DNA from: CAWGYQ01 sp963817395
Lineage (GTDB): Bacteria > Acidobacteriota > Vicinamibacteria > Vicinamibacterales > CAVPJW01
Direction of reading: 5' to 3'
Length of the DNA: 64,000 nt
NCBI GenBank assembly: GCA_963817395.1
Contig: CAWFOC010000008.1
Coordinates: 1 to 64,000 of the forward strand
Below the pieces are notes generated by a model. The model made no database searches. It was not told the origin of the DNA and saw only the letters and a program-made list of their open reading frames with translations. The translations under genes were made by a program, and so were the position numbers. Position 1 is the first letter of the stretch. The number at the start of each line of letters is the position of its first letter. Shown here one piece after another: positions 7,319 to 17,072 of this stretch.

Positions 7319-10079
7319 ATGGCCAGACCGCTCATCATCGTGGAGTCGCCGGCGAAGGCGAAGACGCTCTCTCGCTTCCTCGGACGCAAGTACCGCGTCG
7401 AGGCGAGCTACGGCCACGTCCGCGACCTTCCGGAGTCGGCCGACGAAGTTCCTGACGAGATCCGTAAGAAGCCGTGGGGCCGGTTCGGCGTGGACACCGA
7501 GGGCGACTTCACGCCGTACTACGTAATCCCGGCGGGCAAGCGGCGCCATGTGCAGGCCCTGAAGACGGCGCTCAAGGACGCCTCCGAAGTGCTCCTGGCG
7601 ACCGACCCCGACCGCGAGGGCGAGTCGATCAGCTGGCACCTCACCGAAGTGCTCAAGCCCAAGGTGCCGGTGCGCCGCGTGGTCTTTCACGAAATCACCG
7701 AGGGTGCGGTGCGGGAGGCGCTCGAGGCGCCGCAGCAGGTGAATGAGAACCTGGTGCGGGCGCAGGAGAGCCGCCGGATCCTCGATCGGCTCTACGGCTA
7801 CTCGCTCTCACCGGTGCTCTGGAAGCGCGTGCAAACCGGATTGAGCGCCGGGCGCGTGCAGAGCGTGGCCGTTCGTCTGCTGGTCGAGCGGGAAGAGGAG
7901 CGGAGCCGGTTCAGGGGCAGCACCGTACTGGGATCTCGAAGCGCGGCTGGCGGGTGACGATCGCGAGTTCGTGGCGACGCTGGTGCGGATCGGCGACGAA
8001 CGGCTGGCGACGGGCAAGGATTTCGATCCCGCGACGGGAGCGCTGAAAAGCGATCGCGTCCGGCTGCTGACCGGCCCGGATGCGAGCGGTCTCGTCGAGA
8101 CGCTCCGCGCGAACACGCCGTGGATTGTCTCGTCGGTGGAAGAGAAGCCGGTGACGCAACGGCCGGCCCCGCCGTTTACGACCTCGACCCTGCAACAGGA
8201 AGCGAACCGCAAGCTTGGCTATCCCGCCGAGCGAACCATGGATATCGCGCAGCGGCTGTTTCAGGGCATGGAAATCGGCGGGGGAGAGATCGAGGGGTTG
8301 ATCACGTATCACCGCACCGATTCCACGACCCTCAGCGACAAGGCGCTCGGCGAAGCGGCACGCGTGATCCGGGAGATGTTCGGCGCCGAATATCACGAAG
8401 GCGCGCGGCAGTATCAGACGAAAGTGCGCAATGCGCAGGAAGCGCACGAAGCCATCAGACCCACCGACTTCCGGCAGTCGCCACAGAAGCTCGAGAGCGT
8501 TCTTCGGCCCGACGAGCTCCGGCTCTACGAGCTCATCTGGAAGCGAACCATTGCCTCGCAGATGGGAGACGCGAAGCTGCTGAGGACCACGATCGAGATC
8601 ACGGCCCAGGGGCCGGGCGGCGAGCCTCATACGTTTGCCGCCAGCGGGAAGACAATCGAGTTCGCGGGCTTCCTTCGCGCTTACGTGGAGGGAAGCGACG
8701 ATCCGGCGAGCGAGCTCGGCGATCAGCAGACGCTCCTGCCGCCGTGCAAGAAGGGCGACCGCATCGACCATCCGCACGGCGGCACGCCGATTAGCCTGGT
8801 CGGTCTTGACTCGAAGGTCCACGAAACCTCACCACCCGCGCGCTACACGGAAGCGTCTCTGGTGAAGCGGCTCGAGGAAGATGGCATCGGGCGCCCCTCG
8901 ACCTACGCGCCCATCATCGCGACGATTCAGCGCCGTGGCTACGTTTTTCGGCAGGGCAAGGCGCTCGTACCCAGCTTCACCGCGTTTGCCGTCACCACGC
9001 TCCTTCGTGATCACTTCGGCGACTGGGTGGACATCAATTTCACCGCAAAAATGGAGGAGCTGCTCGATCAGATCTCCAACGGCGAGCTGGACTGGTTCGA
9101 CTTTCTGCGCGAGTTCTTCAGGGACGGCGACGGCGTGCGCCGCGGGCTCGAGCCGGCGGTCGCCAATCTCGGACAGATCGACTATCCCACCGTGGAGGTC
9201 GGCGTCGATCCGGCGAGCGGACAGCCCATTCGCGTGCGGGTCGGGCGCTACGGACCGTTTCTCCAGCTTGGCAAGGGCGGACCGGGCAACACCGCGTCGT
9301 TGCCGCCCGACTTGCCTCCGGCCGATGTGACGGTCGACAAGGCGATGGCGCTCGTGCGGGCGAAAGCGGAAGGCCCGCGTCTGCTCGGCGTCGATCCGGC
9401 CACGGGGTTGAATGTATACGCCGTGCATGGCCGCTTCGGCGCGTATGTGCAGCTCGGCGAAACGCCCGCTCGCGGCTCGAAGGCCGACAAGCCGAAGCGC
9501 GCGTCGCTTCAACCTCCGTCCACCGAAGCCACGGCGACGCTCGACGAGGCCTTGCGTCTGCTGGAGATGCCGAGGACGCTCGGAGAGCATCCCTCCGACG
9601 GTGCGCCCGTGCTGGCGAGCCTCGGCCGCTACGGTCCATACGTGAAACACGGCGACGAATATCGATCGCTCGAGGCGGAGGACGACGTGTTCGCCGTCTC
9701 GCTCGATCGAGCGCTGGCGCTATTTGCCGCACCCAAGAAAGCCCGGCGTCGGCAGTCCGCCGCGAAGACAGTACTCGCCGAGCTCGGACCACACCCAGAC
9801 AGTGGCGCTCCCGTCCGAGCGCTGGCGGGCCGCTACGGTCCGTACGTCACGGACGGCACGACGAACGCGTCGTTGCCACGAGGCATGGAGCCGCCGACCG
9901 TGACGCTGGAAATTGCGGTCGGCCTGCTCGCCGCTCGCGCGGGGGCCGCCCCATCGTCCCGTCGCGGCGCCCGCACCTCGCGCAAGCGGGCTCCGTCCAC
10001 GTCACCGAAAACGACCAAGACGACCCAGGACGACCAAGAAGTCGCTCGCATCTGTTCGTTGATCCGGACACGCGAATGA
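7319..10079 (+). CDS. topA: DNA topoisomerase I (type IA), interrupted by an apparent frameshift
   Basis: Relaxes negatively supercoiled DNA. The N-terminal frame encodes the Toprim domain (IVESPAKAKT, TDPDREGE) and stops at 7957 after a 1-base surplus near 7922-7925. The frame beginning just after it carries on exactly where the first leaves off (YWDLEARLAGDD) through the catalytic tyrosine motif ITYHRTDS, where His replaces the usual Met, and KRLEEDGIGRPSTYAPII. The C-terminus has four topoisomerase repeat units (G-R-Y-G-P or G-R-F-G-A cores) rather than zinc fingers. The last residues also look shifted: dropping one C at 10024-10026 restores a basic K/T/R tail ending at 10062. Since topA is essential, sequencing error is the likely cause. 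Confidence 0.92.
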
Positions 10080-11506
10080 TTCACGTGATCGGTGGCGGGC
10101 TCGCCGGCACCGAAGCGGCCTGGCAGGCCGCGGAACTGGGCGCCAGTGTCGTCGTCCACGAGATGCGGCCGGTTGTCTCGACGGCCGTTCATCGGACCGA
10201 TCGGCTCGCCGAGCTGGTCTGCAGCAATTCTTTCCGGGGCGACAAACTCGACAATGCGGTCGGACTGCTGAAGGCCGAGATGCGCCGCCTGGGGTCCATC
10301 GTCATGCGTGCGGCCGATGCGGCGCGGGTACCGGCCGGCGCCGCCCTGGCGGTGGATCGAGAAGTCTTTTCCCGCCTGGTGACAGACGCCATCGAGAGCC
10401 ATCCGCGTATTCGCCTGGTGAGGGAAGAGGTGCAGACGATCCCCGACGCGAGCGCGGCCTCGCCCGTGATCCTGGCAACCGGCCCGCTGACGTCGGCGGC
10501 GCTCTCGGGCGAGATCGCTCGACTCGTCGGCCGCGAGCATCTGTACTTCTACGATGCCATCAGCCCCATCGTCCTCGCGGAGAGTATCGATGCGCGAACG
10601 GTTTTTCGCGCCTCGCGCTGGGGCCGAAGTCTTCGACCGGCTCCGCTCGACAACGTCCCCACCCCTGGCCTCGACGACGGGGGCAGGTCCGCGTGCATGG
10701 ACGACGGCAGCGAGGGCGATTATCTGAACTGCCCGCTCGACGAGGCCGAATATCAGGCGTTCTACGACGCCCTGGTTCATGCGGAGTCGGCCACCGTGCA
10801 CGACTTCGATCGGGAGAAGTTCTTCGAAGGCTGTCTGCCCATCGAAGTGATGGCTCACCGCGGCATTGATACCTTGCGGTTCGGACCGATGAAGCCCGTT
10901 GGGCTGACCGATCCGCGCACGGGGCGACGGCCGTACGCGGTGGTGCAGCTTCGTCAGGACACACTCGCGGGTGATCACTACAGCCTCGTGGGCTTTCAGA
11001 CCCAGCTCAAGTTCGGTGAACAGTCGCGTGTGCTGCGGATGATCCCCGGACTGGAGGCGGCCGAGTTCGTGCGGTTCGGGATGGTGCACCGGAACACGTA
11101 CCTGCACGCCCCTACGGTCCTTCACGAGACCTGGCAGATGAGGAGCCGGCCCTGCCTTCTGTGCGCCGGACAGATGTCCGGTGTCGAGGGCTACGTGGAG
11201 TCGGCAGCGTCAGGGCTGATTGCCGGAAGGAGTGCCGTCGCGATTGCGCGCGGTCGGACGCCGTCGGTGCCCCCGCGGACCACGGCGATTGGCGCGCTGG
11301 GCTACTACGTGTCGCACGCCGACCCCCGAGATTATCAGCCCACCAACATCACGTGGGGCATCCTGGAGGCGCTCGAGCATGCGCCGCGCGATCGGGCGAT
11401 GCGCAAGCAGATGATGGCGGACCGCGCAATGTCGTCGCTCGAGCAATGGATTCACAGTCAGGAGCGGACGCTTTCTGTCGGATGCCCTTCCGGAGCCGTT
11501 GCCGCG
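10076..11506 (+). CDS. trmFO: Methylenetetrahydrofolate-tRNA-(uracil-5-)-methyltransferase TrmFO (reads in frame into xerC)
   Basis: Folate- and FAD-dependent enzyme making 5-methyluridine-54 in tRNA. The N-terminal FAD motif is GGGLAGTEAAW (residues 6-16). Other family marks are ELVCSNSFRGDKLDNAVGLL, LYFYDAISPIV, the DYLNCPL motif with its conserved Cys, the G-R-R-P-Y-A-V-V-Q-L-R stretch and the late CAGQMSGVEGY and NITWG motifs. The TrmFO part ends near residue 463 (SLEQWI). No stop follows; the frame continues directly into the xerC ATG. A +1 shift near 11455 would end TrmFO at a TGA overlapping that ATG (ATGA), so the fusion may be artefactual. Confidence 0.92.
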
Positions 11507-12460
11507 ATGAAGGCCGACCTGAGGGCGTTTCTCGAATCGCTCCGGCTGAATCGCAACGCGTCACCGCACACCGTCCGTGCGTACGAGAGCGACCTTTCAC
11601 AGTTCCTGACCTCGCTCGCCAACCGCCTCGGACGTCCCGTGGATGCGCTCGAGCCATCGGACTTCGACCTGGCATCAGTCCGTGGCTTTCTGGCCGATCG
11701 GCATCGCACGGGTAACTCGCGCGCGTCGGCCGCGAGAAAGCTGGCCGCCGTTCGCGCATTTGCCCGGTACCTGCGCCGCGAGGGTCAGCTCGATCGCGAT
11801 CCGGCCAGTCTGGTGAGCGCGCCCAAGCGCGAACACAAGCTGCCGGCCCACCTGGACATCGGCGAAATGGCGAGGCTCGTCGAAACGCCCGACATATCGA
11901 AACCGCTAGGCCGGCGCGACCGGGCCATTCTCGAGCTCTTCTACGCATCGGGCCTGCGGCTGAGCGAGCTGGTCGGCCTGGATCTCGAGGACGTCAATCT
12001 CGGCCGGCGCCTGGTGCGCGTGCTCGGCAAGGGAGGCAAGGAGCGCATCGTCCCGTTCAATTCGAGCGCGGCGGAGGCCATCCGCGACTATCTGCGCGAC
12101 CGCGAAGAGCTGTGCGCCGGCCGCGCGCGGCTGCCCGGTCGGGGTCGGCGCGGCGCGCCGCAGGAGCCGCTCTTCGTGAACTATCGCGGCGGGCGATTGA
12201 CCCCGCGAAGCGTCCACCGCCTGGTTCGCCACTACGTTCGGCTGTGCAGCACGCGGTTCGGAATCAGCCCGCATGCGATCCGGCACTCCTTCGCGACGCA
12301 CCTTCTGGAGCGCGGCGCAGATCTGCGCGCCATTCAGGAGCTGCTCGGCCACGTGCGCCTCAGCACGACGCAGCGATACACGCACGTGAATGCAGCCCAA
12401 CTGCTGGACGTTTACCGAAAGTCGCACCCGCGGGCCAGCGCTCCGGGCGGCCGCTCGTAG
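11507..12460 (+). CDS. xerC: Tyrosine recombinase XerC/XerD family
   Basis: Site-specific recombinase that resolves chromosome dimers at dif. The 317-residue protein starts at the ATG at 11507 with a core-binding SAM-like domain (F-L-E-S-L-R-L-N-R-N-A-S-P-H-T-V-R-A-Y). The catalytic domain shows the full residue set: Arg in ASGLRLSELVGL, Lys in GKGGKER, His and Arg in HAIRHSFATHLL, His in LLGHVRLSTTQ, and the Tyr nucleophile in QRYTHV. Position right after topA-trmFO matches the conserved order dprA-topA-trmFO-xerC-hslVU. As sequenced it is in one frame with trmFO. XerC and XerD cannot be told apart from motifs alone; context favours XerC. Confidence 0.9.
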   Translation: MKADLRAFLESLRLNRNASPHTVRAYESDLSQFLTSLANRLGRPVDALEPSDFDLASVRGFLADRHRTGNSRASAARKLAAVRAFARYLRREGQLDRDPASLVSAPKREHKLPAHLDIGEMARLVETPDISKPLGRRDRAILELFYASGLRLSELVGLDLEDVNLGRRLVRVLGKGGKERIVPFNSSAAEAIRDYLRDREELCAGRARLPGRGRRGAPQEPLFVNYRGGRLTPRSVHRLVRHYVRLCSTRFGISPHAIRHSFATHLLERGADLRAIQELLGHVRLSTTQRYTHVNAAQLLDVYRKSHPRASAPGGRS

Positions 12461-12518
12461 ACGCGGACGAAGTCGAGCAGGGGAGTTGCAGAAAAGGCAG
12501 GCCCGGAGGTGAGGCTCG

Positions 12519-14489
12519 TCAGGCCGAGGACGTGGACGACCCGGCCCGAAGCTGTAAATCCTCCCACTGCTGCAAGAGGTCCCCGACCTCCCACATGAGC
12601 GCGGCGTGACGGTGGACGACGGGTTCGGCGGCCTGACGGTCGTTGTAGAAACCCGGCGCGGCCATGGCCGCCTCGAGCTCCCTGACGAGCGTTTCGCGCT
12701 CGGCGATCCGTGCTTCGAGGTCCGCAATCTGGCGTTGGAAGGCCGACTCATTGCCGGTGCGTTCGCGCCGCCGCGTGCGCTCGGGGCGGCTCTTGTCGCG
12801 ACGGACGGGCGGCTGCTTCGTCGGCCCAGACTTTGGTTTCGCCGCGACTTGAGGCGACGGGCTTTTTGGCTCCGCGCGCGCTGCGGTTCGCTCCTTCATC
12901 CACAGGAACTCGGCGTAGGTGCCGGGGTAGCTGAGCGCGTCGCCGTGCCCGATTTCGACGATCTTCGTCGCGAGCTTCTCCACGAAATAGCGATCGTGCG
13001 ACACGAAAATCATCGTGCCGCCGTAGTCCTCGAGCGCATCGAGCAGCACGTCCTTCGAGTCGAGGTCCAGGTGATTGGTTGGCTCGTCGAGCAGCAGCGT
13101 GTTGGACGGCCGGAGCAGCATGCGTGCGACGGCCAGTCGAGTGCGTTCGCCGCCCGACAGCACGCCGACCTTCTTGTACACGTCGTCGCCCGAGAAGAGG
13201 AACCCGCCGAGGATGTTGCGGATCGCCGGCACCATATGGAGCGGAGAGCCTGAGGCGAGCGTTTCGTACACCGTGAGATCCGGATCGAGCCGCACGGCTT
13301 CGTCCTGGGCGAAGTACTCCATGACGACCTGATGCCCGGCGGTACGCGTGCCGCGATCCGGGGCTTCCTCGCCGGCCAGCATGCGCATCAGCGTCGATTT
13401 TCCGGCCCCGTTCGGGCCCACGAGCGCGAGGCGGTCGCCGCGCTCGATGTGGACCGACGCGTCGCGGAACACGACGTTGCCGTCGTATGCCTTGCTGATG
13501 TGTTTCAGCTCGAGCACGACGCGCCCGCTCTTGGCGCAGGCGGGGAACGTGAAATGAATGCGCTTGCGTTCGGGTGGGACCTCGATGGGCACCACCTTGT
13601 CGAGCATCTTGATGCGGCTCTGCACCTGCGACGCCTTGGTGGCCTGATACCGGAAGCGATCGATGAAGGCGCGCACGCGTGTCACTTCCTCGTCCTGACG
13701 TCGCTTGGCCTCGCGGAGGCGCTCGAGCCGTGCATCGCGCTCTGCGAGATAGTGTGTGTAGGTGCCCGGGTAGTCGGTGAGCGCGCGCAGCATCAGCTCG
13801 GTGATGCGCGTCACCACCGAATCGAGGAAGAAGCGATCGTGCGAGACCAGGATGACGGCGTGCGGGTAGCTGCCCAGATAACTTTCGAGCCAGTTGCGCG
13901 CGTCGAGATCGAGATGATTCGTGGGCTCGTCGAGCAGCAGCAATGTCGGTCGGCCGAGCAGCAGCCTGGCCAGCGCGATGCGCATCTGCCACCCGCCCGA
14001 GAAGGTCTCAGTGGGCCGTTCGAAGTCGCGATCGGAAAAGCCCAGCCCCGACAAGACGGTCGCCGTCTTCAGATCGATGCTGTAGCCCTCGCCGAGACGG
14101 AAGCGGTCCTGGAGGTCGCTGTATCGCGACAGCATCGCTTCGTGCTCGGCCTCCGGCACCGACGGGTCGGCGAGCCGGTGCTCGATGTCGTGCATCTCGC
14201 TCTTGAGTGCGAGCAGCGGCGCGAACGCGGAGGTGGCTTCCTCGAACAGCGTGCGTCCGTGGTGGGTCAGACCGTCCTGTGGCAGGTAGCCGACCGTCAG
14301 ATCGGCGGGCCGGATGATCGAGCCGGCGTCGGGCTCTTCGAGTCCGGCCAGCATCTTGAGGAGCGTCGTCTTGCCGACGCCGTTGGGGCCGCAGAGGCCG
14401 ACCCGGTCGCCGGCCGAGAGATGCCAGGTGACGTCTTCGAGCAGCGTGCGCTCGCCGTAGGCCTTGGTGAGACCTGAGAGCTGAATCAT
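12519..14489 (-). CDS. ABC-F family ATPase
   Basis: ABC-F proteins have two ATPase domains and no membrane segments; they act on ribosomes in translation or antibiotic protection. The 656-residue protein has Walker A motifs GPNGVGKTT and GPNGAGKST, signatures FSGGWQ and LSGGERTR, and Walker B stretches LLLLDEPTNHLDLD and TLLLDEPTNHLDLD. The inter-domain linker is charged and helical, and a basic region then a coiled coil forms the C-terminus, as in Uup-like members. Convergent with xerC and divergent from the sigma factor gene. The exact subfamily cannot be fixed by eye. Confidence 0.9.
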   Translation of the reverse strand: MIQLSGLTKAYGERTLLEDVTWHLSAGDRVGLCGPNGVGKTTLLKMLAGLEEPDAGSIIRPADLTVGYLPQDGLTHHGRTLFEEATSAFAPLLALKSEMHDIEHRLADPSVPEAEHEAMLSRYSDLQDRFRLGEGYSIDLKTATVLSGLGFSDRDFERPTETFSGGWQMRIALARLLLGRPTLLLLDEPTNHLDLDARNWLESYLGSYPHAVILVSHDRFFLDSVVTRITELMLRALTDYPGTYTHYLAERDARLERLREAKRRQDEEVTRVRAFIDRFRYQATKASQVQSRIKMLDKVVPIEVPPERKRIHFTFPACAKSGRVVLELKHISKAYDGNVVFRDASVHIERGDRLALVGPNGAGKSTLMRMLAGEEAPDRGTRTAGHQVVMEYFAQDEAVRLDPDLTVYETLASGSPLHMVPAIRNILGGFLFSGDDVYKKVGVLSGGERTRLAVARMLLRPSNTLLLDEPTNHLDLDSKDVLLDALEDYGGTMIFVSHDRYFVEKLATKIVEIGHGDALSYPGTYAEFLWMKERTAARAEPKSPSPQVAAKPKSGPTKQPPVRRDKSRPERTRRRERTGNESAFQRQIADLEARIAERETLVRELEAAMAAPGFYNDRQAAEPVVHRHAALMWEVGDLLQQWEDLQLRAGSSTSSA

Positions 14490-14538
14490 GATGGGATGGG
14501 CGCCCGCGGCGCCGGATCGGGCAGAGCCGATCTTGGGA

Positions 14539-14547
14539 ATTTTAGCA
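14539..14547 (-). promoter_or_regulatory. Extended -10 promoter for the ABC-F gene
   Basis: On the minus strand TGC (14547-14545) directly precedes TAAAAT (14544-14539), an extended -10 element matching TATAAT at five of six bases. No good -35 is present. The start would lie about 43 bases before the ATG at 14489. Confidence 0.45.
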
Positions 14548-14604
14548 CACCGCTGTCTCGGGCAGGGGCACTAACACCAGACCGGAGAACAGCTTAACGC
14601 CGAC

Positions 14605-14610
14605 TATAAT
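14605..14610 (+). promoter_or_regulatory. -10 element before the sigma factor operon
   Basis: Perfect TATAAT at 14605-14610 without a convincing TTGACA-like -35. A GAAC sequence (14586-14589) recalls ECF-type -35 elements but its spacing to a typical ECF -10 is not convincing. The leader to the ATG at 14735 would be about 117 bases. Confidence 0.45.
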
Positions 14611-14734
14611 AGGAGTGCAGCGTCGGGTTTCCGCCCGACTTTCAACCGGGGTCGGCCGTCTAAGTACGCGAGTGCCCAGCGTGGGCCTGCGAGTCGGCCC
14701 GCCGACCGTCGAGAAAGGAACGCGCGCACCTTTC

Positions 14735-15334
14735 ATGTCGTGCACCGACGAGGAGCTGGTCGCCCGCTCCATCGGCGGCGATCTGGAGAGCTTCAATCAG
14801 CTCATCCTCCGATGGGAACGGCCCATCTATGCGCTCGCCTATCGCACGCTGGGTCGCGAGGAAGAGGCTCGAGATGTCTGTCAGGAGGCTTTTCTCCGCG
14901 CATTTCGGGGCATCAAGGGCTTCAAGGGCGAGGCGAAGTTCTCGTCGTGGCTCTATCGCATTACGTTGAACCTCTGTCGCGACTGGATGCGCCGCGAGCG
15001 CCGCAGTCCGACCGTGCCCACGCCCGACGGGCTCGACGTGCTCAGCCTGGCGGCGGCACAACACCATCCGGCCGCGTCGGCGGAGGAGCTCGCGTGGCGC
15101 TCAGAGATGGGCCGCCACGTGGGAAAGGTGATGGCCAGGCTGCCTGAAGAGCAGCGCACGGCCATCATCCTGAAGGAATACCACGGGCTGACGTTCCAGG
15201 AGATTGCCGACCTGCTCGGCTGCCCGTTGAGTACGGTGAAAACCCGGTTGTATCAGGGGCTGAGCGTGCTGCGCCGCGAGCTGGCGACGAGCCTCGAACA
15301 GCTCCCGAGAGCAAGCGAGAAGAGACGGTCATGA
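14735..15334 (+). CDS. ECF-type RNA polymerase sigma factor (RpoE-like)
   Basis: Sigma-70 family group 4 factor of 199 residues. Region 2 contains the helix R-W-E-R-P-I-Y-A-L-A-Y-R-T-L-G and the -10 recognition segment E-A-R-D-V-C-Q-E-A-F-L-R-A-F. Region 4 shows the helix-turn-helix LTFQEIADLLGCPLSTVKTR. I begin at the ATG at 14735; the frame stays open to 14615 but the extra residues do not resemble sigma factors. It overlaps the downstream zinc-finger anti-sigma gene by four bases (ATGA), the usual arrangement. It probably controls this operon and an envelope regulon. Confidence 0.93.
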   Translation: MSCTDEELVARSIGGDLESFNQLILRWERPIYALAYRTLGREEEARDVCQEAFLRAFRGIKGFKGEAKFSSWLYRITLNLCRDWMRRERRSPTVPTPDGLDVLSLAAAQHHPAASAEELAWRSEMGRHVGKVMARLPEEQRTAIILKEYHGLTFQEIADLLGCPLSTVKTRLYQGLSVLRRELATSLEQLPRASEKRRS

Positions 15335-16098
15335 ACGAACGACGCGTGTGTGCAGAGCGGGAATCGCTGGTCTCGTTTCTCTACCGCGACGGCGACGAAG
15401 TCGAGCGCCGTCGCATCGAACGGCATGTGGAGGTCTGCGCGAGCTGCGCCATCGAGCTGGGCGAGCTTCGCTCGGTGCAGGAGCATCTCGTGGCCTGGGC
15501 GCCGCCCGACGTCGAGCTCGGATTTCGACTCACGCGCGATCCCGAACCGCGTTCGGTCTGGTCGACGTGGCACCTGCCGGCATGGTTGCAGGCGGCGGCC
15601 GCGGTGCTCCTGGTGGCGGGTGCGGCGGCGGTGGCGAATCTCGATGTGCGATACGGCGCCGAAGGAATGGTCATGCGGACCGGCTGGTCCAATTCAGCGC
15701 CGGTGACTGCGGCCGATCAGGGAGCGGCCTGGCGCGCTGAGCTGGCCGCGTTCGAACAGCGCATTCGTCGCGAGATCAGCCCGAGTGTGTCGCATCCGGT
15801 GGAGGCTTCGCTCGTCACCAGCACGGCCGCCCCGCCCGTCGCGACGGTGCAGCCGGGCAGTCAGGTCGATCTGCTGCGACAAGTCCGCGAGCTCGTTGAG
15901 GCGAGCGAGCGGAAGCAGCAACAGGAGCTGGCGCTGCGCATGGCGCAGCTCGCGCGCGATGTCGACGTGCAGCGACGCGCCGATCTGCTGCGTATCGAGC
16001 AGGGGTTCGGACAGATTGAAGGTCAGACCGGTGCAGCCATCGCGCAGCAGCGCGAGTGGATGAGTCAGCTCGTGCGGGTTTCGTCGCAGGGTCGCTAG
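15331..16098 (+). CDS. Zinc-finger anti-sigma factor, membrane-anchored
   Basis: A 255-residue partner of the preceding sigma factor. The N-terminal ZAS domain has Cys7 and the H-x3-C-x2-C set His32, Cys36 and Cys39 (RHVEVCASC). A single transmembrane helix follows at about residues 85-105 (W-L-Q-A-A-A-A-V-L-L-V-A-G-A). The C-terminal part is periplasmic, Ala/Gln-rich and probably coiled coil around 180-230. Such proteins hold the sigma factor until a signal releases it. Translationally coupled to the sigma gene by ATGA overlap. Confidence 0.88.
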   Translation: MNERRVCAERESLVSFLYRDGDEVERRRIERHVEVCASCAIELGELRSVQEHLVAWAPPDVELGFRLTRDPEPRSVWSTWHLPAWLQAAAAVLLVAGAAAVANLDVRYGAEGMVMRTGWSNSAPVTAADQGAAWRAELAAFEQRIRREISPSVSHPVEASLVTSTAAPPVATVQPGSQVDLLRQVRELVEASERKQQQELALRMAQLARDVDVQRRADLLRIEQGFGQIEGQTGAAIAQQREWMSQLVRVSSQGR

Positions 16099-16161
16099 CG
16101 ACGGACGACGGTGGGTGGGTTCTAGCGACGCCCGATGTGCTGGACGCGTGGAGGTCGTGTG

Positions 16162-17058
16162 GTGGTGAAGCAGTGTCGAATGGCAGCGCTGGTCGGTGCG
16201 ACCGTGCTCGCCGTGCAGGTCGTGCCCTCGTTCGCCCAGTCAACGGCGCCAGTCAGCGCCGAGACGCTCGCCGCGCAGCAGGACCAACTGCAGGCGCGCT
16301 ATCAGGTCTTCGTGATGGAAGGTGTGTTGGAGCGGGCCGTGCAGCACGGCGGACAGTTGCTCAGCCGGCGCGTGCAGGCCGTGATGCCCGACATGCTGCT
16401 GCTCGCGGGCGCGGCGCGTGCGCGTGGTTTCCGCCTGGAAGGGTACGGCGTCTTCTTCGACGTCGAGGTACCCGCCCTCCGGCGCAGCATGGCTTGGAGC
16501 TTCCGGATGCTCGATCAGAACGGGCCCGGGCTCGCCAGCGCCGTCGAGTCGCTCCGCCGGCACGTGCAGACGGTTCGTGATCAGCAGGCGCGCCAGGACC
16601 TGGAGCAGGCGTTGAGCCGCCTCGAGCTGCAGGTCGGCCCGCTCACGCCGCGCGCGGGAGGTGCCGCGCAGTCCGTGACGGCCGAGTCCACCGGCCCGGT
16701 ACCATCGGCCACCGTGGTCTCCGCCAGCGCCCAGGCGCCGGAGACACCGCCAAACTCCCGGTCGTTGCCAGACGATCGTCACCGCCTGCTCGTGGATCCT
16801 GGTGAGGCGTACACCCACGAGGTGAAGTCGGCCATTATCGACGCCATGCTCGATCACAGCGGCTCGATCCGGATCGCCGATGGGGAGTGGCTGACGATTG
16901 CCGCGCGCGACAACGAGGACCGGCGCCTCTCACCCGGCGACCCCTACGAGTCGCGCACAATCATGCTGCGCATCCGGGGCGACGATCTGACGGCCTTTCG
17001 AACGGGGCAGGTCAGCCGGGACGAAGCGCGACAGGCCGTGGAGGTTCGCGAGTTTTGA
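16162..17058 (+). CDS. Exported protein of unknown function in the sigma operon
   Basis: No named family recognised. I start at the GTG at 16162, because GGAGG at 16150-16154 sits seven bases upstream and the resulting N-terminus is a signal peptide (MAALVGATVLAVQVVPSFAQ follows a basic start). The 298-residue protein is Gln/Arg-rich and helical in its first half, has a low-complexity Ala/Pro/Ser linker around residues 165-210, and ends in a small domain that binds or senses something unknown (VKSAIIDAMLDHSG through LTIAARDN). It follows the anti-sigma gene directly and probably works with it in the periplasm. Confidence 0.7.
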   Translation: MVKQCRMAALVGATVLAVQVVPSFAQSTAPVSAETLAAQQDQLQARYQVFVMEGVLERAVQHGGQLLSRRVQAVMPDMLLLAGAARARGFRLEGYGVFFDVEVPALRRSMAWSFRMLDQNGPGLASAVESLRRHVQTVRDQQARQDLEQALSRLELQVGPLTPRAGGAAQSVTAESTGPVPSATVVSASAQAPETPPNSRSLPDDRHRLLVDPGEAYTHEVKSAIIDAMLDHSGSIRIADGEWLTIAARDNEDRRLSPGDPYESRTIMLRIRGDDLTAFRTGQVSRDEARQAVEVREF

Positions 17059-17072
17059 ACTAAGATACGCCG

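Noticed and set aside
13332..14477. A 381-residue open frame antisense to the ABC-F ATPase
   Set aside because: The minus-strand gene has both ATPase domains intact; this frame only mirrors its codon bias.
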